From Candidatus Dojkabacteria bacterium (lineage in GTDB: Bacteria; Patescibacteriota; Dojkabacteria; SC72): a DNA stretch of 13,611 bases. Location of the stretch: assembly GCA_011620305.1 (NCBI GenBank), contig WOZL01000003.1:1-13611 (forward strand). The letters run 5' to 3'. Below are positions 6,057 through 11,847 of this stretch, piece by piece; within the stretch, counting starts at the first letter, position 1, and every line of letters begins with the position of its first letter. The position numbers and the translations under genes were made by a program. The notes beneath the pieces are model-generated. The model saw only the letters and a list, made by a program, of their open reading frames with translations. It was not told where the DNA came from and ran no database searches.

Positions 6057-7085
6057 ATGTTAGAAGCACTCAAAACAGGACTTTCATACTTTTTTATCAG
6101 TACAGTAGCATCAATAATCTTTGCCCCTATTATGATCTCTGTGCTTTACAAGTTCAATCAAGTAAGTGGTATAAAGAAGACTAAACTCGCAGAAGGTAAA
6201 GGTACGAATGCTCTATTTCTTAGAATTATGAATACCCAGAAAACTAATGGTACTCCTAATATGGGTGGAATTCTTATCTGGATTTTAGTACCTCTAATCA
6301 CATACTTTCTAGTAGATTTAACAGCAGAACTTAGAGTACTACTTTTAGGTTTCATCCTATTTGGTTTCTGGGGATTTGTTGATGTAGCAATATTTACTAA
6401 TGGATTTAAAAACAACGAAAAGTTTAGAGCAGTTCAAGAGACATTTTGGTGGAGATTTGGGAAATTAGTAGTCGCTATTATACTGAACTTCTTTATCATC
6501 CAACTCCTTTACAACACTGGAGAATTTGAATCTATCTCTTTGTTAAACACATACACAATCTCTATAACACCTTTTCTCATTCTAATCTTAAGTACTTTAG
6601 GGCAATTCGCTATTTACTCTGCTGAACTAACTGATGGATTAGATGGACTAATGGTTGGTATATTTACAATTATTAATGTAGCATATATCGTTTTACTCCT
6701 TATACAGGGCCACTATATTTACATCCCATTTTTGATGATAATATTGGGGGTACTCATAGTTGACCTCTACTTTAATATACCCCCTGCTAGATTTTGGAAT
6801 GGAGGACCTGGCGCAATGCCTCTTGGTTTTACTTTCTTCTTTATTGCTCTTCTTACAAACAACTTAATACCATTCTTCTTCATCACAGGTATTACTTGGA
6901 CCATTATGATCTCAAGCATGATTCAATTAGTAAGTATGAAATTCTTTAACAAGAAAGTATTTAAGATAGCCCCATTGCACCATCACTTCCAAGCTGTAGG
7001 TTGGCCACAGTACAAGATAGTTATGAGATTTTGGTTATTTACAGCCTTTGCATGTATCGTAGGAATATATCTAGGACTACTCTAA
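6057..7085 (+). CDS. mraY: Phospho-N-acetylmuramoyl-pentapeptide-transferase (MraY) with altered catalytic motifs
   Basis: MraY moves phospho-MurNAc-pentapeptide from UDP to undecaprenyl phosphate, making lipid I. The 342 residues are rich in transmembrane helices (about ten). Family signatures are clear: KTNGTPNMGG (62-71), ELTDGLDGLMVG (190-201), NIPPARFW (240-247) and APLHHHFQAVGW (305-316); the HHH motif separates MraY from WecA/TagO. Several normally invariant acidic positions differ: the DD pair in the GF(V/x)DD motif is D109-V110; the Asp of the usual F-M-G-D-T-G block is Gly at 250 (NGGPG); Asn of N-L-T-D is Glu190; and HHHFE is HHHFQ. In the studied Aquifex enzyme, counterparts of 110 and 250 are essential, the latter binding Mg2+. 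The gene follows the PBP by 33 nt with a good Shine-Dalgarno. Family membership is firm; activity is uncertain. Confidence 0.85.
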   Translation: MLEALKTGLSYFFISTVASIIFAPIMISVLYKFNQVSGIKKTKLAEGKGTNALFLRIMNTQKTNGTPNMGGILIWILVPLITYFLVDLTAELRVLLLGFILFGFWGFVDVAIFTNGFKNNEKFRAVQETFWWRFGKLVVAIILNFFIIQLLYNTGEFESISLLNTYTISITPFLILILSTLGQFAIYSAELTDGLDGLMVGIFTIINVAYIVLLLIQGHYIYIPFLMIILGVLIVDLYFNIPPARFWNGGPGAMPLGFTFFFIALLTNNLIPFFFITGITWTIMISSMIQLVSMKFFNKKVFKIAPLHHHFQAVGWPQYKIVMRFWLFTAFACIVGIYLGLL

Positions 7086-7094
7086 AAAGAGAAC

Positions 7095-7757
7095 TTACTC
7101 ACAAACAACTACTTCACCGTTATCCCCCACAAAAGCATCACCTTTGTTGTAAACTCTTCCATTAAATACACAGATATTAGCATCAATAATTCTGTTATCT
7201 TCAGAGACATAGGAGACTTTAGTAACCTCACTAAGCCCATGAATTAAGAAAGTGTTTGAAACCATACATTCACTATTAAACCTTCTTGGTAATAGGTTGG
7301 TAGTAGTTTTAAGCTGTAACTGTTCTCCACTAATTGAGTAGTAACCAATCTGTGGAGGCAACTCTTCATCTACACTGCAGAAACTTAGTCTCTCAACTAC
7401 AACCTTAAGACCTTTACCTACAGTACTAACCTCACCAAAGCGCATATCTTCAAACGGGGTATCTATATCAACAAAGTTAAGAAAACTTGTAGAAAAATCT
7501 AAGTCCTCATTTGTAAAATCTGCAATATCCAAAGAAGACTCTATTTCAATCTCTTCACACACTACCTCTCCTTTCTCGTTACAGAAGCATCTAGGCTCAT
7601 CGGGTATAGACTGACCTACCTCATATTCGATACCTCCATAAACACATTTTTTTAGTCCAAACTGGTCCCTAAATGTAGTGATAAAAGTTCCTAAAGCACT
7701 TACAAATAGGGCAAAGGTAAAGAAAACCAACCAATTCGGATGCCATTTTCGATTCAT
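7095..7757 (-). CDS. Membrane-anchored Cys-rich protein with VWC-like half motifs, function unknown
   Basis: Not a family I recognise as a whole. The 220 residues begin with a short basic stretch and one transmembrane segment (about 8-28), so the rest is probably outside the membrane. It has eight Cys (38, 57, 59, 67, 127, 164, 196, 219), an even number consistent with disulfides. C38-V-Y-G-G-x-x-Y-x-x-G followed by C-F-C and GEVVC67 resembles the first half of a von Willebrand type C domain. A related block, C196-V-F-N-G-x-x-Y-x-x-G-D then GEVVVC219, closes the protein but lacks the inner C-x-C. The middle (70-190) is acidic, then beta-like. There is no lipobox. It has its own extended -10 (7767-7775) ending 9 nt before the ATG, and its stop lies 9 nt from the mraY stop. 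A surface or cell-envelope role is plausible only from topology. Confidence 0.75.
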   Translation of the reverse strand: MNRKWHPNWLVFFTFALFVSALGTFITTFRDQFGLKKCVYGGIEYEVGQSIPDEPRCFCNEKGEVVCEEIEIESSLDIADFTNEDLDFSTSFLNFVDIDTPFEDMRFGEVSTVGKGLKVVVERLSFCSVDEELPPQIGYYSISGEQLQLKTTTNLLPRRFNSECMVSNTFLIHGLSEVTKVSYVSEDNRIIDANICVFNGRVYNKGDAFVGDNGEVVVCE

Positions 7758-7766
7758 AACGGAAGT

Positions 7767-7775
7767 ATTGTACCA
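7767..7775 (-). promoter_or_regulatory. Extended -10 promoter of the 7757 minus-strand gene
   Basis: The minus strand reads TGGTACAAT: TG, one base, TACAAT (5/6 to TATAAT). It ends 9 nt before the ATG, so the mRNA would begin within a few bases of the start codon. The preceding ATATATGGTAC is the same as in the murF promoter. Confidence 0.6.
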
Positions 7776-7831
7776 TATATTGGAATATATTTTAATTATC
7801 GAAAATTCTGTGCGATAAAAATATTAATATA

Positions 7832-7840
7832 TGATAAAAT
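7832..7840 (+). promoter_or_regulatory. Extended -10 promoter of tatD
   Basis: TGATAAAAT is TG, one base, TAAAAT (5/6 to TATAAT). It ends 6 nt before the ATG at 7847, which predicts transcription starting at the start codon. There is no Shine-Dalgarno in this 89-bp divergent spacer. Confidence 0.6.
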
Positions 7841-7846
7841 CAGTAT

Positions 7847-8731
7847 ATGCATGACTCACATATACATTTGGCTATAAAGCCACTCAATGAAAACTGGGAA
7901 AGGGATATTCAAGACTTTGTAGACCTCGGTGGTAAAAAAATTCTCACACAAGGTACAGATATTGAGGACTTTATAGATACCTTAAAACTAGCAGATGAGA
8001 TAAATAAATACTTTGACTTGGATATTGTAGATACAGCACTAGGTATTCATCCAACAGTTTTTAAAGAGAACTTCCATACGGAAAATCCTGATCAAATATA
8101 TGAGTGTAGTAAGAAGTTCATACATAGATTTCAGGATATATTTGAGAAAGAGAAAGGTAAATTAACCGCGGTTGGAGAAACTGGTTTAGATTACTTTGAG
8201 ATGTACAACAACGGTGTATCAGAAGAGAAGATTGAGATATTTAAAGAGATACAGATTGAGAGTTTTAGTTCACATATAATACTTGCTAGAGAGAATAAAT
8301 TACCTCTGAGTATTCATGCTAGAGAGCAAGAGGGTAGTTCAGAATGTGTACAAGATGTTCTTAAAACTTTAGCCAGAAAAGGTAATGGCCTTGTTACAGG
8401 TGTATTTCATAGCTATACAGGTAGTATAGAGAAATTACCTGACATTTTTGATATGGGTTTTAGTATTGGGTTTAATGCGATAATTACATATCCTAGTGGG
8501 GGTAATGTTAGAGAAATTTTAGAAAAGACACCACTTGATCGAATATTCTTCGAAACAGATGGTCCCTTTTTACCTACACAGAGTGTTAGAAGAGATAAGA
8601 AGGCTTTGATTAGGTATGGGAGATCAGCTCAAGTAAGAGAGATAATGAAAATTGCAGCTGAAATTAAGAATGTCCCTATTGAACGATTAGAGAGCATTGC
8701 AGATGAAAACTACGAAAGAATTTTTGGATAA
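7847..8731 (+). CDS. tatD: TatD-family metal-dependent hydrolase (DNase-like)
   Basis: TatD proteins are cytoplasmic TIM-barrel metalloenzymes of the amidohydrolase superfamily with reported 3'-5' exonuclease activity on DNA or RNA, and some are linked to DNA repair. All metal ligands are visible in the 294 residues: H5-I-H7 on the first strand (SHIHLA), Glu111 in VGETGLDY, His157 in LSIHARE, His188 in FHSYTG, and Asp238 in FFETDGPFL. The region 13-90 is longer than in E. coli TatD (about 260 residues), probably an extra loop or helix. The ATG at 7847 puts the HxH motif right at the N-terminus, as usual; the ATG at 7851 is out of frame. It stands alone, divergent from the Cys-rich gene and convergent with rsmI. 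The natural substrate cannot be told from sequence. Confidence 0.9.
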   Translation: MHDSHIHLAIKPLNENWERDIQDFVDLGGKKILTQGTDIEDFIDTLKLADEINKYFDLDIVDTALGIHPTVFKENFHTENPDQIYECSKKFIHRFQDIFEKEKGKLTAVGETGLDYFEMYNNGVSEEKIEIFKEIQIESFSSHIILARENKLPLSIHAREQEGSSECVQDVLKTLARKGNGLVTGVFHSYTGSIEKLPDIFDMGFSIGFNAIITYPSGGNVREILEKTPLDRIFFETDGPFLPTQSVRRDKKALIRYGRSAQVREIMKIAAEIKNVPIERLESIADENYERIFG

Positions 8732-8741
8732 TCTATATCAG

Positions 8742-9431
8742 CTACACTTTGTTTGAGAGCAGTATTACCCACTCACCATGTGGATTTTCTTCTAAACCAT
8801 CTTCTCTGAGAGCATTAATAACTTCAGTTATATCACCGAAGTATACTTTCTCTCTACTTTTTGTCATATCTCTAATTGCACAAACAGTAATTTGGTTATC
8901 GATATCTTCAATCAGAGATAGAAGTTTAAATAGTCTGTTTGGAGATTCATATATAACTAAGGTGCTGTCTAACTCTAAGTACTCATTAAGGATGTCCATA
9001 CGTTTTCCATCTGATTTAGGCAAAAACCCTAAAAATGAAAATTTGTCAGTAGGTAAACCACTAATAGATAGAGCACTTGTTACTGCACTTGGGCCTGGGA
9101 TAGAAATAGCTTCATAGCCCTTCTCTCTAAGTTCTTTTACCAACTTATAACCCGGATCCGAGATTAATGGTGTACCGTTATCAGATACTAATGCTAAGTT
9201 AAGTCCCATATCTAACTTCTCTAATATTTTCTCAATCATCCTCTCATGATTTTGGTCTCTATAGGAGATGAGTTGAGATTTGATATTATATCTATCTATG
9301 AGCTTTTTACTTTCCCTTGTGTCTTCAGCAAGTATAAAGGGAACACTCTTAAGAGTTTCTATCGCTCTTAGAGTAATATCTTCTAAATTACCAATTGGGG
9401 TAGCTACTATGTATAGTTTACCTTTACTCAT
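8742..9431 (-). CDS. rsmI: 16S rRNA (cytidine(1402)-2'-O)-methyltransferase RsmI, short form
   Basis: RsmI methylates the ribose of C1402 in 16S rRNA using SAM; with RsmH it makes m4Cm1402. The tetrapyrrole-methylase fold is intact: IVATPIGNLEDITLRAIE (8-25), AEDTRESKKL (35-44), LVSDNGTPLISDPG (81-94) and IPGPSAVTSALSISGLPTDKF (111-131) followed by LGFLP. The usual SDAGTP is SDNGTP here. At 229 residues it lacks the roughly 50-residue C-terminal domain present in E. coli RsmI (286). The short form ends cleanly at TAG, with no sign of a broken remainder before tatD. The start ATG overlaps the truB stop by 8 nt (ATGAGTAA), so the two form a coupled minus-strand operon. Confidence 0.94.
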   Translation of the reverse strand: MSKGKLYIVATPIGNLEDITLRAIETLKSVPFILAEDTRESKKLIDRYNIKSQLISYRDQNHERMIEKILEKLDMGLNLALVSDNGTPLISDPGYKLVKELREKGYEAISIPGPSAVTSALSISGLPTDKFSFLGFLPKSDGKRMDILNEYLELDSTLVIYESPNRLFKLLSLIEDIDNQITVCAIRDMTKSREKVYFGDITEVINALREDGLEENPHGEWVILLSNKV

Positions 9432-10104
9432 TTCCCAATATCTTTTTTACTTTATCTATCTCAATTATACTACCGTCTACATCATCTACAGAAAATTCTC
9501 CGATTTCTGTTCTTCTTAAATCTGTTGCTGTAGCGTATGTACCTAGTGTCCTAGCTAAGTCATGTACCAGAGTTCTAATATATGTACCTGTAGCGCAGAG
9601 TACTTCTAATTTAATGTTTGGATAGTTGTAATCTAATATCTTAAATTTATAGATCTCTATCTCTTTTGGTTTTAATTCAAACTTTTTATCTTCTCTCGCT
9701 AATTCGTATGCCTTCTTACCATTAATCTTCTTAGCAGAGTAGCGTGGGGGAATTTGTTTGATACTTCCTTGGAAGTTCTTTTCAATGGTTGTTCGTATAT
9801 CTTCTTCTGTTGGAACTATCCCATCATCACTTTTAGACACAACTATCCCCGTTATATCCTGAGTATCTGTTTCAAATCCAAACTGTGCGTCTACTATATA
9901 TCTTTTCTTAAGCTTATGAAATCTATCCATTAGCTTAGTAGCTTGTCTACCAATCATTATTATTAGAAGCCCAGTAGCAAATGGGTCTAGAGTACCTGTA
10001 TGCCCTATTTTAGTTCCTTTAGGGTACTTTCTTTTAATCCCCCTTATTACATCGTAGGATGTAATTCCTTTTTCCTTGTCTACTAGTAAAATTCCGTTTA
10101 TCAT
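9424..10104 (-). CDS. truB: tRNA pseudouridine(55) synthase TruB, lacking the C-terminal domain
   Basis: TruB isomerises U55 to pseudouridine in the T-loop of tRNAs. Visible motifs: NGILLVDKEKGITSYDVI (3-20), the catalytic block GHTGTLDPFATGLL (34-47) with the nucleophile Asp40, the substrate-gripping PPRYSAKKINGKKAYELAR near 120-135, and ATGTYIRTLVHDLARTLG near 170-187 with the family Arg. At 226 residues it ends just after the catalytic core; the PUA-type C-terminal domain of E. coli TruB (314) is absent. It is the first gene of a two-gene operon with rsmI. Its start at 10104 is 35 bp from the divergent methyltransferase-like gene, and both promoters must share that gap. Confidence 0.94.
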   Translation of the reverse strand: MINGILLVDKEKGITSYDVIRGIKRKYPKGTKIGHTGTLDPFATGLLIIMIGRQATKLMDRFHKLKKRYIVDAQFGFETDTQDITGIVVSKSDDGIVPTEEDIRTTIEKNFQGSIKQIPPRYSAKKINGKKAYELAREDKKFELKPKEIEIYKFKILDYNYPNIKLEVLCATGTYIRTLVHDLARTLGTYATATDLRRTEIGEFSVDDVDGSIIEIDKVKKILGNE

Positions 10105-10116
10105 ATATTAATATTT

Positions 10117-10131
10117 ATTTTATTGTATAAT
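10117..10131. promoter_or_regulatory. Overlapping divergent -10 elements for truB (-) and the 10140 gene (+)
   Basis: The 35-bp spacer holds TATAAT on the plus strand (10126-10131), ending 8 nt before the ATG at 10140. On the minus strand TAAAAT (complement of 10117-10122) ends 12 nt before the truB ATG, or TACAAT (complement of 10122-10127) ends 17 nt before it. The two promoters overlap face to face, so polymerases probably exclude each other. No Shine-Dalgarno is seen on either side. Confidence 0.55.
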
Positions 10132-10139
10132 TATCTCAT

Positions 10140-10601
10140 ATGCCAAATGGATTAGCATTAGCAAGTTTGATACTGATTGCTGCATTAGTACTTTCCTATG
10201 TAATTACTTTGCTTCTTAGTCTTGTACTTTCTCCTGGTCATACTAAGAGAAAAGAGCTTAAGAAGATTTTAGATAATTTAGAACTAAAGGGTGGAGATAC
10301 TTTTGTTGATTTAGGTTGTGGTGATGGTAGAGTAGTTTTTGGTGTTGCTAAGAAGTTTAAGAATGTTAAGTGTATTGGTTATGAGATTTCCCCTATACAA
10401 TTGATGATTGCTAATCTTTCTAAGATATTGTGTTTCCCTTTTAGTAATAGGGTACAGATTATTCCAAAAGATTTTACTAAGGCTGATTTATCTGATGTAG
10501 ATGTTTTCTATATTAATTGGGGTAGTAATGTTCCACTTAGGTTAAAGAAGTTTAGAAAAGGATTAAAGAAGGAAAAGGATGTTAGGGTTGTAGAGTTGTA
10601 A
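10140..10601 (+). CDS. Small membrane-anchored SAM-dependent methyltransferase-like protein
   Basis: A class I (Rossmann) methyltransferase-like protein of 153 residues; substrate unknown. An N-terminal transmembrane helix (about 4-30) precedes a basic linker (HTKRKELKKIL). SAM-binding motif I is VDLGCGDGR (56-64) and the acidic residue after strand 2 is Glu82 (IGYEISP). The chain stops at VRVVEL after motif IV-like DVDVFYINWG, with no room for the last strands of a full fold, so it is minimal or C-terminally shortened. The stop overlaps the rarA promoter region, so the reading frame may have been trimmed there. Codon use differs from neighbours: Lys is 15 AAG to 3 AAA, and codons end heavily in T. 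It has its own TATAAT 8 nt before the ATG, divergent from truB. The domain is clear; activity is not. Confidence 0.75.
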   Translation: MPNGLALASLILIAALVLSYVITLLLSLVLSPGHTKRKELKKILDNLELKGGDTFVDLGCGDGRVVFGVAKKFKNVKCIGYEISPIQLMIANLSKILCFPFSNRVQIIPKDFTKADLSDVDVFYINWGSNVPLRLKKFRKGLKKEKDVRVVEL

Positions 10602-10607
10602 TATAAT
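10602..10607 (+). promoter_or_regulatory. -10 element of rarA
   Basis: A perfect TATAAT begins immediately after the stop codon of the upstream gene (10599-10601) and ends 8 nt before the rarA ATG at 10616. Transcription would start at or within a couple of bases of the ATG. There is no Shine-Dalgarno in the 14-nt gap. Confidence 0.55.
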
Positions 10608-10615
10608 ATAACAGT

Positions 10616-11821
10616 ATGCATGAACCATTAGCCTCAAAATACAGACCTAAGACATTAGATGACTTCATTGGCCAAGAACACTTGGTTGGTGATAAAGGCC
10701 CTATTAAGAAATTCTTAGAGGCAGGTAAAATACCCTCAATGATATTCTGGGGACCTCCTGGTACTGGTAAAACAACTCTAGCTTACATCATATCTCAAGA
10801 TCTTTACTACGACTTCTACAAACTCCAAGCAGTTACAAGTGGTAAAGCAAAACTAAAGAAAATAATTGCGAAAGCTATGTCTAACAAAGAGTACAATAAA
10901 CGAACAATACTCTTTTTAGATGAAATACACAGATGGAACAAAGCACAACAAGATGCACTACTACCATATGTAGAGAAGGGGATAATAACACTAATAGGAG
11001 CTACTACAGAAAACCCATCATTTAGAGTAATACCCGCTTTACTCTCTAGGACCAAAGTCTTTGTATTCAAACAACAAAGTGAAGAAGATATATTCAATCT
11101 TCTAAAAAAGATATCTAAAGAAGAGTATCCCGACATATCTATAAGTAAGAAGGTAATGGAGACAATGGCTAACCTTGCTAATGGAGATATTAGATCTGCA
11201 TTAAATATATTAGAGATGTCTACAACCTTAGCTTTAAGCGAGAAAGAAGATGATAAAAAGGCTAAGATAACTGAGGAGATCTTAAGAAATGCAGTACAGA
11301 AACCTTTGTATTACGATAAACACGGTGAAGAGCATTACAACATTATCTCAGCTATACATAAATCAATGAGATCTTCTAATCCAGATGCTGCAGCTTACTG
11401 GGTTGAACGAATGTTAGTTGCTGGAGAAGACCCTCTATATGTAGCTAGAAGATTGCTTAGGTTTGCTAGTGAAGACATCGGTAACGCTGACCCTCAAGCT
11501 GTTATACTTGCTAACTCAGTATATGAGACATGTGCAAAACTAGGTATGCCAGAGTGTAGTGTAAGCTTAGTCCAGTTAGCTATATATCTGGCTAATGCAC
11601 CCAAGGATAACAGTGCCTATATGGCTGAGAATTTAATAAAGAAAGATATTGAAATACATGGTAACTTACCTGTACCTTTGCATATTAGAAATGCCCCTAC
11701 AAAGCTTATGAAGAATCTTGGATACGGCAAAGGATATGAGTATGACCATGATTTAGAAAGTAAGAAATCCGATCAACAATGCTTGCCTGATAAGCTTAAG
11801 GATAAAAAATATATAAAATAA
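10616..11821 (+). CDS. rarA: Replication-associated recombination protein A (RarA/MgsA), AAA+ ATPase
   Basis: RarA is a clamp-loader-like AAA+ ATPase (homologue of yeast Mgs1 and human WRNIP1) that acts at stalled replication forks. In its 401 residues: the N-terminal LASKYRPKTLDDFIGQEHLVG (5-25), Walker A GPPGTGKT (46-53), Walker B ILFLDEIHRW (98-107), sensor 1 GATTENPSF (128-136), an arginine finger in LLSRTKVF (Arg145), and sensor 2 with NGDIRSALNILE. The C-terminal tetramerisation region shows the family strings YWVERMLVAGEDPLYVARRLLRFASEDIG and PECSVSLVQLAIYLANAPKDNSAY. The first Met gives the expected N-terminus. It lies 14 nt after the methyltransferase-like gene but has its own -10 box. 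The C-terminal tail is Lys/Asp-rich and variable. Confidence 0.95.
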   Translation: MHEPLASKYRPKTLDDFIGQEHLVGDKGPIKKFLEAGKIPSMIFWGPPGTGKTTLAYIISQDLYYDFYKLQAVTSGKAKLKKIIAKAMSNKEYNKRTILFLDEIHRWNKAQQDALLPYVEKGIITLIGATTENPSFRVIPALLSRTKVFVFKQQSEEDIFNLLKKISKEEYPDISISKKVMETMANLANGDIRSALNILEMSTTLALSEKEDDKKAKITEEILRNAVQKPLYYDKHGEEHYNIISAIHKSMRSSNPDAAAYWVERMLVAGEDPLYVARRLLRFASEDIGNADPQAVILANSVYETCAKLGMPECSVSLVQLAIYLANAPKDNSAYMAENLIKKDIEIHGNLPVPLHIRNAPTKLMKNLGYGKGYEYDHDLESKKSDQQCLPDKLKDKKYIK

Positions 11822-11828
11822 CCTCTTA

Positions 11829-11837
11829 TGATATAAT
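11829..11837 (+). promoter_or_regulatory. Extended -10 promoter of tyrS
   Basis: TGATATAAT is a perfect extended -10 (TG, one base, TATAAT), ending 10 nt before the ATG at 11848. A start 6-8 nt further on gives an mRNA with a leader of only a few bases. The gap from rarA is 26 nt and shows no Shine-Dalgarno and no T-box leader. Confidence 0.65.
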
Positions 11838-11847
11838 TATTCTAAAT

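Noticed and set aside
6057..7085. WecA/TagO-type glycan transferase instead of MraY
   Set aside because: APLHHHF, PNMGG after KTNGT, and the dcw position are MraY features; WecA/TagO have a different His motif.
7851..7853. Alternative ATG start for tatD
   Set aside because: It is out of frame with the HxH-containing reading frame; the ATG at 7847 is in frame.
8749..9117. Plus-strand open frame opposite rsmI
   Set aside because: The minus strand encodes intact RsmI motifs over this stretch, so the plus frame is a shadow.
11822..11847. T-box riboswitch before tyrS
   Set aside because: The gap from rarA is only 26 nt, far too short for a T-box leader.
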